Origin: Pseudanabaena sp. M085S1SP2A07QC
GTDB taxonomy: Bacteria; Cyanobacteriota; Cyanobacteriia; Pseudanabaenales; Pseudanabaenaceae
Length of the DNA: 64,000 nucleotides
Assembly: GCA_020404895.1 (NCBI GenBank)
Contig: JADBWK010000016.1
Coordinates: forward strand, 1 to 64,000
Direction: 5' to 3'
A program made the translations under genes and the position numbers. Of this stretch, positions 1 to 10,755 are shown in pieces; position 1 is the first letter of the stretch, and the number at the start of each line of letters is the position of its first letter. The notes beneath the pieces were generated by a model. It saw only the letters and a program-made list of their open reading frames with translations, searched no databases and was not told the DNA's origin.

Positions 1-44
1 GAAGGGGTTTTATAAAAGATAACCACATCGCAAATAAAACCCCT

Positions 45-647
45 ATGAAAGAGATTAACCTATTCCGAGAAATGTTGTAGCAACATCTGCAATGGAATGC
101 AGCAAGACTAGCCTTTGTCTCCATGTTCCTGATCGCGCTAATGCGAGTAAAGACAGTAAACCTAGCCGAAATCGCTACAGGGTTTAGTGGTGAAGCCAAA
201 GTCGAGTCGCACTATACTCCCTTCCCAGTGAAGAATTAGCGTTGCGGCGCTTCGCGCCGCAACGCTAATTCTTGGTTTTATATGGTCATTTCTTTGGTGG
301 GAAGGGAGTACGAGGTTACAGAGATTTTTTCGGGATTTTGAAGTGGACTATGAAAGCATCGCTCTAATGGTCGTCAAAGTAATGAAAATCCCCGAACCAT
401 AGATAATCTCCATCGACCGCAACGATTGGAAATTCGGTAAGACAGTGTTTAATGTATTGACATTGGGGGTAGTGCATCACGGTGTCGCATTCCCCTTGGT
501 ATGGATAATGCTGGATAAAAAAGGCAACTCAAATACCCGTGAGCGCTGTGAATTGTGGAATCGATTTCTAGAAATATTTGGAGCCCGCAAAATCGACTTT
601 TTGACCGCAGACCGCGAGTTTGTGGGGGATAGAGTGGTTTGACTATT
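45..647 (+). pseudogene. IS4-like transposase remnant, broken by stops and a MITE
   Basis: This is the N-terminal half of a DDE transposase. Reading from the ATG gives a helical start, then an in-frame TAG at 78-80, a MITE at 215-310, and a second TAG at 400-402. Removing the MITE and keeping one TA restores the frame exactly, so the insertion entered an intact coding sequence. The later part (residues such as TADREFVGD near 598-630) resembles the second acidic motif of IS4-type enzymes. A one-base slip near 633 breaks the frame, and after about 647 the sequence switches to a different element. The hairpin-forming GGGGTTTTAT and ATAAAACCCC lies just before the ATG. The IS4 assignment is from motif appearance only. 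It is certainly non-functional. Confidence 0.7.
215..310. mobile_element. 96-bp MITE, copy 1, inserted in transposase remnant
   Basis: The element has terminal inverted repeats TACTCCCTTCCCA and TGGGAAGGGAGTA and uses a TA target, as IS630/Tc1-type elements do. Its left half is a perfect 20-bp-arm hairpin with loop TTC, built on the GCGGCGC core. It has no coding capacity. A second copy of identical length lies at 44176-44271. The same right terminus closes the IS630-like fragment at 861-889, the likely source of the transposase that moved it. Confidence 0.9.
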
Positions 648-860
648 AAAATAGCTGTAGAGTTTATCCATACTCCAGCTTATTCACCTGACTTTAATCT
701 TACCGAATATGAAATTCATCTCTTGAGGTTACAGAAATTACATCATTTGCCTTCAAATATAACCATTGCAGAAATCGAACAAAAGCTTAAGGATGTTAAA
801 ATCTTGATGGATTCAGAACAAATATCTAGAACTTTAGAACACATTTTTGCATTAGTCTAA
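643..860 (+). pseudogene. IS630-like transposase, C-terminal fragment
   Basis: The translated end carries HTPAYSPDFNLTEYE, matching the conserved region around the last acidic residue of IS630/Tc1-mariner transposases (typically PAYSPDLNPIE). About 70 residues follow to a stop at 858-860, close to the usual C-terminus. Everything upstream of roughly position 647 is missing and replaced by the IS4-like remnant, so this is a truncated tail. Its downstream end carries the terminus shared with the two MITEs in this window. No start codon or RBS of its own makes sense. The family call is fairly sure; the exact left junction is not. Confidence 0.75.
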
Positions 861-889
861 ATGTGTATTTCTTGAGTGGGAAGGGAGTA
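861..889 (+). repeat. Right terminus of the IS630-like element
   Basis: The 29 bases after the transposase stop end in TGGGAAGGGAGTA. They match the right end of both 96-bp MITEs over nearly their whole length (an ATG..ATTTCTT stretch precedes the terminal repeat). This ties the MITEs to this transposon family. Confidence 0.8.
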
Positions 890-930
890 AACTAAAAATA
901 TAAAAGCATAGATACTTATAAATCAGCATT

Positions 931-2238
931 ATGAAAAATTATTGCCGAGCTACACTCATTAGTCTGATAGCTTTAGCCTTAATTGGATGTGCAGTCCCAG
1001 ATACGCGCACACAAGCTTCGCTGATTAGTACAGCAAGTCCAACGACAACTAATATCGCAGAATCTCCAAAACCCATTATTCATAATCGCCCAAATAACCG
1101 CAAAGTGAAGCTTGATGATCGATTAGTTTCATCAAGTACCAGTTTTGGATTTAATCTATTTGATCGCCTTGCTAAGCAAGATCCCAATAAAAATATATTT
1201 ATCTCTCCTTCGAGTGTAGCGATCGCCTTATCGATGACCTATAATGGCGCAAGTGGCGAAACCCAAGAGGCGATCGCAAAGGTTTTAGAATTGCAAAACA
1301 TCAAAATCGATGAGATTAATGACTACAATCGCAATATCCAAGAATTATTAGCCAATGGCGATACCAATGTAGAGTTGAATATTGCTAACTCCCTTTGGGC
1401 ACGAAAGGATATTGCATTAGAGCAGACTTTTCTAAATAAAGTCAAGGAATTCTATCAAGCCGAAATCAGCAACCTTGACTTTAAAGATCCTAAGGCAGCA
1501 AATACGATTAATGCTTGGGTAAAGAAAAACACCAAGGACAAAATCGATAAAATCGTCGATCGCATTGAGCCAGATAGTATGCTCTTCTTAATTAATGCCG
1601 TTTACTTTAAAGGTAAATGGGAAGCCCCCTTTGAAAAATCTCTGACTAAACCACAGCCCTTTACCCTTGCTGATGGTACAAAGATCCAACATCCTGCCAT
1701 GTCGCGATCGGGTGAGTACCGCTACTACGATACACCGACATTTCAAGCGATCAGTCTTCCCTATGGCACTGGACGCTTCAGTATGGAGATTTTCTTGCCA
1801 AAGTCTAAGTCGAGTCTTTTAGAATTTCAGAAACAACTGACCGCAAAGAATTGGCAAGAATGGTCAACGAAATTCACTCGCAAAGAAGGCTTAATTCAAT
1901 TGCCGCGCTTTAAAGTGGAATATGAGACTAGCCTCAAATCAGCTTTGCAAAATATGGGCATGGCGATCGCATTCGATTCAGATAAAGCCGATTTTCGTAA
2001 TCTCTCAACAATTAAGGCTTTTATCGGTGAAGTGAAACATAAAACCTTTGTCGAAGTCAACGAAGAAGGAACCGAAGCCGCCGCCGCAACGTCTATCGAG
2101 ATGAAAGTAACTTCGGCGAGCCCTTCTGAAGAAACTCCATTTCAGATGATTGTCGATCATCCTTTTTTCTTTGCTATTAGCGATCGTCAAACTGGCACAA
2201 TCATCTTCATGGGCGCAATTAAAAATCCATCTAAATAA
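931..2238 (+). CDS. Lipoprotein serpin (serine protease inhibitor family)
   Basis: A 435-residue protein with an N-terminal lipoprotein signal: a hydrophobic stretch ending LALIGC, with Cys20 the probable lipidated residue. A low-complexity linker to about residue 60 follows, then a full serpin fold. The hinge EEGTEAAAAT (Gly380 region) has the small-residue pattern of inhibitory serpins, and the C-terminal HPFFFAISD with FMGAIKNP is the classic serpin ending. Counting from the hinge puts the scissile bond near Thr-Ser in KVTSAS, which is tentative. It probably sits on the outer membrane or periplasmic face and traps proteases covalently. It stands alone, 70 bp upstream of ligA and just after transposon debris. 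Family certain, target protease unknown. Confidence 0.93.
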   Translation: MKNYCRATLISLIALALIGCAVPDTRTQASLISTASPTTTNIAESPKPIIHNRPNNRKVKLDDRLVSSSTSFGFNLFDRLAKQDPNKNIFISPSSVAIALSMTYNGASGETQEAIAKVLELQNIKIDEINDYNRNIQELLANGDTNVELNIANSLWARKDIALEQTFLNKVKEFYQAEISNLDFKDPKAANTINAWVKKNTKDKIDKIVDRIEPDSMLFLINAVYFKGKWEAPFEKSLTKPQPFTLADGTKIQHPAMSRSGEYRYYDTPTFQAISLPYGTGRFSMEIFLPKSKSSLLEFQKQLTAKNWQEWSTKFTRKEGLIQLPRFKVEYETSLKSALQNMGMAIAFDSDKADFRNLSTIKAFIGEVKHKTFVEVNEEGTEAAAATSIEMKVTSASPSEETPFQMIVDHPFFFAISDRQTGTIIFMGAIKNPSK

Positions 2239-2304
2239 GACAGATCGCTGACTGCTATATAATTAAGCATATCAAGTTTTGTAATACAGCAATATTGTGA
2301 CTGA

Positions 2305-4365
<2,061 letters not shown>

Positions 4366-4399
4366 GAAATTATAAGTACCTGTGCGGAGTAAATTACCT

Positions 4400-4468
4400 A
4401 ACCACTTAAGGTTGCGCACCGCAGGGACGCAGCCTTAAGTGGTTGGGTTTGAACGCAAAGCGCTGTAG
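4400..4468. repeat. Intergenic palindrome with conserved CAAAGCGCTGTA tail
   Basis: AACCACTTAAGG (4400-4411) pairs with CCTTAAGTGGTT (4433-4444). It is followed by GGGTTTGAACGCAAAGCGCTGTA. Nearly the same tail follows unrelated palindromes at 10338 and 44090. It lies between the convergent ends of ligA and the coiled-coil gene. Confidence 0.75.
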
Positions 4469-4471
4469 CGA

Positions 4472-5098
4472 CTATAGTCGTAACTCCTTTCGCCCATTTT
4501 GGACAATTTTGATCATGTCAATCAGCTGAGTCTCAAGATTACCTAATACGCGATCACTATATTCATCTGCACCGCGCTGCATATCTTGGACTTCGCCAGT
4601 CACTCTCTGATGCAACAAGTCAAGATCCTTTTGAGCTTGACGGCGCATTTGATTGACTTCATTGAGAGTTTGAGATCGCACTTGTTCGCACTCTTCTTGC
4701 AACTCACGGCGGATCTGATTAGCCTCTTGCTCTGCTTGACGAATAATTACCGATTCTTCTAATATCTGACTTGCCCTTAACTCAGCAGATTTAATTAAAT
4801 CTTCAGCATATTGTTGAGCCTCAGAAACTAGGTCTTGCTTGTAAATGAGAATCTCTTCAGCTTTTGCGATCGACTCAGGTACAGAGAGCCTTACGCGATC
4901 AATCTGCTGACATAGCTTTTCCTCATCAATGACAGTATGTCCCATCACGCGAGGGCCACTTTCCAGCACCATTTCTTCAAGATGGTCTAGCTCTTTGTGT
5001 AAGCTCATGTAGTAATCGGCTCTTGGTAAAGGCGCAGGGGAGCCGTTGTAATTACCATTAATAGATTTAGTACTAGCAGTTGATTTTTCTGTCAGCAT
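4472..5098 (-). CDS. Coiled-coil protein, DivIVA-like
   Basis: A 208-residue soluble protein. Residues 1-25 are low complexity, followed by a conserved-looking YYMSLHKELDHLEE segment. From about residue 70 to 195 there is an almost continuous charged heptad pattern rich in Glu, Gln and Arg, i.e. a long coiled coil. There is no signal peptide and no membrane segment. Cyanobacterial proteins of this shape are often annotated DivIVA-domain or ATP synthase B-like. A division-site role like that of Cdv3 is possible but is inference. It is convergent with ligA and is the only gene on this strand before hemL, 190 bp away across a hairpin. Function not established. Confidence 0.75.
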   Translation of the reverse strand: MLTEKSTASTKSINGNYNGSPAPLPRADYYMSLHKELDHLEEMVLESGPRVMGHTVIDEEKLCQQIDRVRLSVPESIAKAEEILIYKQDLVSEAQQYAEDLIKSAELRASQILEESVIIRQAEQEANQIRRELQEECEQVRSQTLNEVNQMRRQAQKDLDLLHQRVTGEVQDMQRGADEYSDRVLGNLETQLIDMIKIVQNGRKELRL

Positions 5099-5237
5099 CG
5101 GGTTTGTGTAGGAGAAAGTTCAATGCTTTGATGATCTAGCCAATTAGCTTACGAAATGTGCTTAAGTCAATCAGCATAGAAATAATTAACCAACATTGTA
5201 AATGACTTTTTGCGAAAGCTGTTACAGGGTGAACTTT

Positions 5238-5272
5238 TTTTGATGAGGTGAGCTTTGCTCACCTCATCAAAA
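5238..5272. repeat. Palindrome after hemL
   Basis: TTTTGATGAGGTGAGC, loop TTT, and the exact reverse complement, just downstream of hemL. On the hemL strand it is followed by an A-run rather than a T-run, so it does not look like a standard intrinsic terminator in that direction. Confidence 0.7.
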
Positions 5273-5287
5273 TTGTTTAAAATTGTT

Positions 5288-6598
5288 TTAAGCGGCAATT
5301 TGTGACAATACTGCACGAGTTGCGACTAATGTCGCTTCCACATCAGCATCAGTATGAGCAAGTGATGTAAAACCAGCCTCAAACTGAGAAGGTGCAAGAT
5401 AGACACCATGTTCTAGCATTCCACGATGGAATTTGGCAAACTTAGCAGTGTCACTAGTTTTGGCATCTTCATAGTCATAAACTTGCTGACTGGTGAAAAA
5501 CATTCCAAACATCGCCCCAACAATGTTACCCGTAGCCGAATGTCCAGTTTCATGGGCGATCGCTAACATTCCTTCCGCAAGCTTCTTGGTAATCTGTTCA
5601 AGGTACTCGTAAGAGCCAGCCCGTTTGAGGATTTCCATGGTTTTAATGCCTGCGGTCATCGCCAAAGGATTGCCTGATAAAGTCCCAGCCTGATACATAG
5701 GTCCAGCAGGTGCAACCATCGCCATAATATCTTTGCGACCACCATAAGCTCCCACGGGCAACCCACCACCGATGACTTTGCCCATCGTAGTTAGATCTGG
5801 TGTAACGCCAAAACGAGCCTGTGCGCCGCCATAGGAAACGCGGAATCCTGTCATGACTTCATCAAATACTAATAACGCGCCATTCGCATGACAAAGATCT
5901 TTCAATCCTTGTAAAAATCCTTCCTTAGGCGCAATACAACCAGCATTACCAACTACTGGCTCAATAATTACCCCAGAGATTTCATTAGGATTTGCCTCAA
6001 ATAGCGCCTTGACAGCTTCAAGATCGTTGTAGGGTGCATTCAGCGTATTTGCAGTTGTAGACTTTGGTACACCAGGAGAGTCGGGCAAGCCGAGGGTAGC
6101 TACGCCAGATCCTGCTTTGACAAGAAACATATCGGCGTGACCATGATAGCATCCCTCAAATTTAATAATTTTGTCTCGTCCTGTAAAAGCTCTCATCAAG
6201 CGCAATACGGACATGCAAGCTTCAGTCCCAGAATTAACGAAGCGTACCATTTCCACACTTGGCACGGCTTCGATCACCATTTCGGCAAGTATATTTTCGA
6301 GGACGCAAGGCGCACCAAAGCTCGTGCCTTTTTCAAGGGCTTTATGTAAAGCTTCAATGACTTCAGGATGTGAATGTCCAACGATCGCAGGACCCCATGA
6401 ACCAATATAGTCAATGTATTTGTTGCCATCGATATCCCATGCGTATGCACCATTTACGCGATCAAATACGATAGGCTCACCACCAACTGATTTGAAGGCA
6501 CGGACAGGAGAACTCACACCACCAGGCATTAATTGTTTTGCTTTAGCAAAAATGTCTTGGGATGCAGTTGTTTTGAAGGTAGATAAATTCGCAGTCAT
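5288..6598 (-). CDS. hemL: Glutamate-1-semialdehyde 2,1-aminomutase
   Basis: Converts glutamate-1-semialdehyde to 5-aminolevulinate, the last step of the C5 route that feeds chlorophyll, heme, bilin and corrinoid synthesis. At 436 residues it is full length. The PLP lysine is Lys274 in [15 protein letters not shown], and the N-terminal half has the expected [13 protein letters not shown] and [13 protein letters not shown] segments. Class III aminotransferase fold, cytoplasmic, PLP- or PMP-dependent. The gene stands alone, with palindromes on both sides. Upstream is a 400-bp non-coding gap before a divergent response regulator. No unusual features. Confidence 0.98.
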   Translation of the reverse strand: MTANLSTFKTTASQDIFAKAKQLMPGGVSSPVRAFKSVGGEPIVFDRVNGAYAWDIDGNKYIDYIGSWGPAIVGHSHPEVIEALHKALEKGTSFGAPCVLENILAEMVIEAVPSVEMVRFVNSGTEACMSVLRLMRAFTGRDKIIKFEGCYHGHADMFLVKAGSGVATLGLPDSPGVPKSTTANTLNAPYNDLEAVKALFEANPNEISGVIIEPVVGNAGCIAPKEGFLQGLKDLCHANGALLVFDEVMTGFRVSYGGAQARFGVTPDLTTMGKVIGGGLPVGAYGGRKDIMAMVAPAGPMYQAGTLSGNPLAMTAGIKTMEILKRAGSYEYLEQITKKLAEGMLAIAHETGHSATGNIVGAMFGMFFTSQQVYDYEDAKTSDTAKFAKFHRGMLEHGVYLAPSQFEAGFTSLAHTDADVEATLVATRAVLSQIAA

Positions 6599-6695
6599 TT
6601 TTTAACGAAGATTTATTTTAGGATTTTTGACTCTTTCTAGACTCAATTTAACTTAGCTATGATGCAAGCGGCATAAAATTCCATTAGAAAGTAAA

Positions 6696-6746
6696 GAACC
6701 AATTTTGGGATGGTACGGTGAAGCCGTACCATCCCAAAATTGGTTC
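6696..6746. repeat. 23-bp-arm palindrome in the hemL-regulator gap
   Basis: The 6599-7009 gap between divergent hemL and the response regulator holds one long perfect palindrome (GAACCAATTTTGGG... paired with ...CCCAAAATTGGTTC, loop TGAAG). The rest is AT-rich, presumably carrying both promoters; no recognisable operator was seen. Open frames crossing the palindrome look spurious. Confidence 0.75.
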
Positions 6747-7009
6747 CTCGCCGAATTCTTGGCAAACAAGATTTTTACATCTGTATTTTCTAAAATAAAA
6801 AAGAATAAGATTGTCGTAGTCGCAATAATACTTAAAATTTTTGCATTTCTGAAAAAGCATTCGATCTTTCGTATATGATGCAAATAGATAGGGGTGAATC
6901 GTGTTAATGATATTTATAAAGTTCATATTCTTCATAAACCTGCAAAGGTATCCGTTAACATAAAAATAAGCACCTATCAAGCTTAAATAACTGAGATTTG
7001 ATCGAGCCA

Positions 7010-7687
7010 ATGAGAATTCTCCTTGTAGAAGATGATGCTAACTTAGCTGACACTTTAGCCGAAGTGCTAACTAGTCAGCATTGTGTTGTAGATATCGCGA
7101 GAGATGGTGAAGAAGGCTGGGAGAAATCTCAAGCTGACGATTACAACCTGATCTTGTTAGATGTAATGCTGCCTAAACTCGATGGCATTAACCTATGCCG
7201 CCGTTTGAGGGCTCATGGTAACAATATCCCGATTCTGATGGTAACTGCACTCGATATGAGTTCCGACAAGGTTCAGGGGTTAGATGCTGGGGCTGATGAT
7301 TACCTCGTCAAGCCAATCGACCCACCTGAGTTAATGGCTCGTATTCGTGCTTTATCCCGCCGCGCTCAAATTGCTGAACCCACGGTTTTACGTTGGGGGG
7401 AACTGCAACTTGATCCAGGAATGCATGAGGTTTCCTATGCAGGACAATCTGTGCACTTGACTCCTAAGGAATACAACATTCTAGAGTTGTTACTCCATCA
7501 TGGTCGTCAAGTTCTGAAGCGAATCACAATTGTGGAGCATGTTTGGTCTTTGACCGATCCACCTAGAGAGGACACGATCAATGCCACAATCAAGAGTCTG
7601 CGGAACAAGTTGAAGGGCGCGGCTGCTCCTCACAATTTGATCGAGACTATTCATGGTGTTGGCTATCGTTTAAGTCAACTTTCATAA
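7010..7687 (+). CDS. OmpR/PhoB-family response regulator
   Basis: A 225-residue two-domain regulator. The receiver (1-120) has the acidic pocket EDD at 7-9, phospho-acceptor Asp51 in ILLDVMLP, Thr79 and Lys101 in LVKP. A winged-helix DNA-binding domain (about 130-225) ends GVGYRLSQL, typical of the PhoB class. ATG at 7010 is preferred because MRILLVEDD is the canonical beginning; an upstream TTG at 6998 would add four residues. No histidine kinase is adjacent, so it is an orphan here and the input is unknown. It could be any of the several OmpR-type regulators of cyanobacteria. A strong bidirectional terminator follows directly. Confidence 0.93.
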   Translation: MRILLVEDDANLADTLAEVLTSQHCVVDIARDGEEGWEKSQADDYNLILLDVMLPKLDGINLCRRLRAHGNNIPILMVTALDMSSDKVQGLDAGADDYLVKPIDPPELMARIRALSRRAQIAEPTVLRWGELQLDPGMHEVSYAGQSVHLTPKEYNILELLLHHGRQVLKRITIVEHVWSLTDPPREDTINATIKSLRNKLKGAAAPHNLIETIHGVGYRLSQLS

Positions 7688-7721
7688 AGAAAAAGGAGTG
7701 CTTTGCACTCCTTTTTCTTTA
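7685..7721. terminator. Bidirectional terminator between regulator and narM
   Basis: TAAAGAAAAAGGAGTGC, loop TTT, then the exact reverse complement. The A-rich left and T-rich right arms make it a terminator in both directions, which fits the convergent genes on either side. Confidence 0.9.
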
Positions 7722-8174
7722 TGTCATTAGTCCAAATTCTTGTAGAGCTGGCAAAAAATTACTGTTTTCGTGATTGGATGTACTCAGCTTAATTAGGGCA
7801 AAACGTTGCAGTGGGGTGAGATTTTGCCATTGGGTGATGGCGATCGCAAAATTTAATTCCTGTGCGTGTTGCACTACACTCAGTGGGATTTCTTCAATTT
7901 GCATCCATGCAGGTTTTTCGTCAATTGGCAAATCACTCGGATAGGTATTGAAATATTGAAAAACTTGAGATCGCAGATTTTCGCGGTAATCATTAATCTC
8001 TGCGGAAGTATCACAAGGCAGATCAATTAATTTTTGGCGCTGAATAGTGGAAAAACTATACCAATGTTGCAGTTTGAGCTTTATCCCGCATGTGTCTAGT
8101 TTGTAACGTACTTGCATGGGGATACAACGCAAGGCAGCGACAAAATCGGATTCAAACTCAAAAAATTGCAGCAT
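7719..8174 (-). CDS. narM: Nitrate reductase-associated protein NarM
   Basis: A small protein of about 151 residues with FFEFESDFVAALRCIPM, then VRYKLDTCGIKLKL near the N-terminus. These segments are characteristic of the cyanobacterial nitrate reductase-associated family (TIGR02664), which is needed for active nitrate reductase (NarB). The family begins right before the FFEFE segment, so ATG at 8174 is preferred over the in-frame ATG at 8189. It is soluble and cytoplasmic. Here it sits alone, far from nirA-nrtA at 61-64 kb, and no narB is in the window. Recognition rests on remembered motif, without a search. It is convergent with the OmpR regulator. Confidence 0.85.
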   Translation of the reverse strand: MLQFFEFESDFVAALRCIPMQVRYKLDTCGIKLKLQHWYSFSTIQRQKLIDLPCDTSAEINDYRENLRSQVFQYFNTYPSDLPIDEKPAWMQIEEIPLSVVQHAQELNFAIAITQWQNLTPLQRFALIKLSTSNHENSNFLPALQEFGLMT

Positions 8175-8193
8175 ATTTTTAAAAGCCAAATAC

Positions 8194-8220
8194 TAAAGGC
8201 GGCGCGAAGCGCCGCCTTTA
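8194..8220. terminator. GC-rich palindrome after mutS2
   Basis: TAAAGGCGGCGC, loop GAA, exact reverse complement. It lies between the end of mutS2 and the start of narM, which read the same way, so it could end the mutS2 transcript. It shares its core with several other palindromes here and with the MITE hairpin. Confidence 0.7.
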
Positions 8221-8243
8221 ATTTAAATCGTTTCAATTTTACT

Positions 8244-10292
8244 TTAAACCTTTTCAGTGTCGGTAATATGAACAGTTAGTTTCATCGTTCCCAGACGCAC
8301 TGAAAATTCGCCAGAACTATTTGGAACTGTCAATACTTGCGCGATCTTGCCAAACTTGGGAATCCGCACCCGATCTCCAACTTTTAACTGTATCTCGATT
8401 TTTTCTTCAGGGACAACAGGTAAATGACGCTTGGTTAATTCTCCGATTCTCTGCTCAGTACGTTGCACATCAGCAGCTACTTGTTCACCTAGTTGTTCAC
8501 CTTTTTGCAGTTTGCGGATGACGCGACCGACTTCTTTTTGGGCTTGAGCGATCGCCGCATTTACCTCTTTTTCCTGACGCTCACGCAATTCTTTAGCCTG
8601 CGATCGCATTTTTTCCGCCCGATCTAAAATCTCATTATGCAAACGTTCAGTCTCAGCAAGTAAATTTGCAGCGGATTCAGTTTTTTGAGTTTGTTCACGC
8701 CGTTGGGCTTCCAATTCGGCGATTACATTATTCATTTCCGTAGAACCGATGCCCACACGCACTTGTGCTGCTTCGATGATTTCCTGTGACAAGCCCAAAC
8801 GTCCTGCGATCGCTAGAGCATTAGAGCGCCCAGGGATACCCCAAAGAAGCCTATAGGTAGGAGCTAGAGAAGCATCATCAAATTCTACGGAAGCATTCTC
8901 GAATTTGGGATTTTGGTATTTCAGGGCTTTGAGTTCGCCAAAGTGAGTTGTAGCGATCGCAAGTCTTGTATGTTCGCCTAGGTATTCCAATAAAGCCGTC
9001 GCGATCGCGCTGCCTTCAGATGGATCAGTGCCAGCACCAACTTCATCGAGCAAAACTAGAGACTGGGGCGAAAGCGAGTCTAAAATTCTTCCAATACGGC
9101 GAATATGTCCCGAAAAAGTAGATAGATTTTGCTGCAATGACTGCTCATCGCCAATATCGGCAAGCACGAGATCAAACCAAGGCATTTCCACAGGTTCTTT
9201 TGCAGGGATAAACATTCCCGCCTTTGCCATTAAAGCCGCTAAGCCAAAAGTTTTCAGCGTCGCAGTTTTACCGCCCGTGTTTGGACCCGTAATTACAACT
9301 ACGGAGATCTGCGGCGAGATTAATACATCAACAGGCACGACTTCGCGCCCTTCTTCATTTCTCTGTTGCCATACAAGCAAAGGGTGACGCAATTGGCGTA
9401 AAACGATCGCTTCACTCTCCAGAAAATGAGGGGGATTCGCTCCCAGCCAATAGCCATAACGCGCCCTTGCCACAGCTAGATCAATCTTAGTCACGATGAT
9501 CAGCAATCTTTGTAAATCTTCAGCGATCGCAGTGATCTTGGCACTAAGCTCAGCCAAAATAATCTCAATCTGGGCTTGCTCCATTTTTAACAGTTGGCGC
9601 AAGCGATTATTAGATTGCACTATCGAGTTTGGTTCTACAAATAAAGTCATTCCCGTACTGGAAGTATCGTGAATCACTCCAGGGACGCGATCTCGCTGTG
9701 GTGACTTAACCGATAGCACATAGCGATCGCTACGTTGCGTAATGATCTGCTCCTGTAGCGAACTAGAATTGCGCTGCATGATGTTTTGCAGCTTGGTAAT
9801 GATTTGGTCTCGTACCGAGGTCAGCTCATGGCGAATTTCACCTAATCGTAATGAGGCTCGATCTAAAACATTTCCACCTTCATCAACACAGCGATAGATC
9901 TCCTGCTCAACATCGGGATAAGTCCGCAACTCACTGGCTAGTATCTGTAAATTTGGGCAGTAATCAGCGTTATCTAACTGACGGCGCAGGTTTCGTGCCC
10001 CAGCCAAAGTCGTCGCGATCGCCCATAGTTCTAAAGCTGACAAAATCCCCTGTTTCTCAGCCCGAAATACCGCCTCTGTAATATTTTGAATCCCATCTAG
10101 AGATACACCCGCATTTCGCTCTTCCAATGCATAGGCTTCTTTAGTTTGGGTGAGTAACTCTAATGTACCTTCATAGCGTTCAGGTATTGGCAAATGTGCC
10201 GAGGCGATCTCACCTAGCTTTGTCGTTGTAAATGTTGATAAATGCTGACATAAACGATTCCATTCCAACAGATCTAACGTCTCAGCTTGCAT
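8244..10292 (-). CDS. mutS2: MutS2-family ATPase lacking the Smr domain
   Basis: MutS2 homologue of 682 residues. The N-terminal MutS core, clamp and lever regions are present. The ATPase domain has Walker A GPNTGGKT near residues 333-341, followed by the usual VLADIGDEQS, STFSGH and LLDEVGAGTDPSEG motifs. A long charged coiled coil lies at about 515-620, then a KOW-like beta segment near the end. The protein stops at TVHITDTEKV, where most MutS2 proteins continue about 100 residues into an Smr nuclease domain. No Smr remnant is visible downstream. MutS2 suppresses recombination or rescues collided ribosomes; which activity survives without Smr is unclear. Confidence 0.93.
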   Translation of the reverse strand: MQAETLDLLEWNRLCQHLSTFTTTKLGEIASAHLPIPERYEGTLELLTQTKEAYALEERNAGVSLDGIQNITEAVFRAEKQGILSALELWAIATTLAGARNLRRQLDNADYCPNLQILASELRTYPDVEQEIYRCVDEGGNVLDRASLRLGEIRHELTSVRDQIITKLQNIMQRNSSSLQEQIITQRSDRYVLSVKSPQRDRVPGVIHDTSSTGMTLFVEPNSIVQSNNRLRQLLKMEQAQIEIILAELSAKITAIAEDLQRLLIIVTKIDLAVARARYGYWLGANPPHFLESEAIVLRQLRHPLLVWQQRNEEGREVVPVDVLISPQISVVVITGPNTGGKTATLKTFGLAALMAKAGMFIPAKEPVEMPWFDLVLADIGDEQSLQQNLSTFSGHIRRIGRILDSLSPQSLVLLDEVGAGTDPSEGSAIATALLEYLGEHTRLAIATTHFGELKALKYQNPKFENASVEFDDASLAPTYRLLWGIPGRSNALAIAGRLGLSQEIIEAAQVRVGIGSTEMNNVIAELEAQRREQTQKTESAANLLAETERLHNEILDRAEKMRSQAKELRERQEKEVNAAIAQAQKEVGRVIRKLQKGEQLGEQVAADVQRTEQRIGELTKRHLPVVPEEKIEIQLKVGDRVRIPKFGKIAQVLTVPNSSGEFSVRLGTMKLTVHITDTEKV

Positions 10293-10337
10293 GACACCTC
10301 AAAATAGCTTTTTATTCGTCAACATCCAGTGCTCAAA

Positions 10338-10416
10338 CCAGAGGAATTTTTAAAAGCGTTGCTCCGCAACGCTTTTAAAAATTCCTCTGGATTTTAATTA
10401 AGCGCAAAGCGCTGTA
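10338..10416. repeat. 25-bp-arm palindrome with CAAAGCGCTGTA tail
   Basis: CCAGAGGAATTTTTAAAAGCG... with loop TCC and exact reverse complement to 10390, followed by GATTTTAATTAAGCGCAAAGCGCTGTA. The tail matches those at 4444 and 44133 although the palindromes differ. Confidence 0.75.
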
Positions 10417-10457
10417 CTTGTGTTGATAATACTTTTCTATTGTGCCAAAAAATCAAA

Positions 10458-10520
10458 AAACAAGGGGCTTCAGCCCCTTGTTTCGATAAAAAAATGAGGT
10501 GCGACTCACCTCTTTTTTTT
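10458..10520. terminator. Two hairpins, second one a terminator for the 72-aa gene
   Basis: 10458-10483 is AAACAAGGGGCT-TC-AGCCCCTTGTTT. 10491-10520 is a GAGGTG/CACCTC stem with A-run and T-run flanks, placed just downstream of the small minus-strand gene and giving a U-run on that strand. Confidence 0.75.
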
Positions 10521-10536
10521 AATTGCAATTTTTAAA

Positions 10537-10755
10537 TTACAAGCGAGATGCTAATCTCTCGAAATCAGCTTGAGTACTTGATAGCATTCTGCTTCGGCTA
10601 TCAGGATTGCGATCGCCACTTAAATTCGGGACGAGGTTACGGGCTTGCAATGCCATATGTAACTGTAAATGTGCGACGTAATCGCTCAGATCGCCTTGAA
10701 CATCAATGTGTTTGAGCGCTACAGATTTATTGCTAGTCACCGCGTTACCTCTCAT
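10537..10755 (-). CDS. Small hypothetical protein (72 aa)
   Basis: Not recognised. 72 residues, hydrophilic, with no signal peptide, membrane segment or cysteines. The centre reads DVQGDLSDYVAHLQLHMALQARNLVP and looks helical; the C-terminal third contains SGDRNPDSRSRMLSSTQADFE. It has its own terminator (10491-10520), normal codon use including a HIP1 site, and a long upstream region, which favours a real gene. It stands between mutS2 and a divergent PsbP-like gene with no functional hint from context. Confidence 0.6.
   Translation of the reverse strand: MRGNAVTSNKSVALKHIDVQGDLSDYVAHLQLHMALQARNLVPNLSGDRNPDSRSRMLSSTQADFERLASRL

Noticed and set aside
6684-7010. Minus-strand frames in the hemL-regulator gap
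   Set aside because: Cross a perfect palindrome and AT-rich promoter DNA; no recognisable protein features.
9028-9387. Long open frame opposite mutS2
   Set aside because: Antisense shadow of the conserved ATPase domain; no start context or family resemblance.
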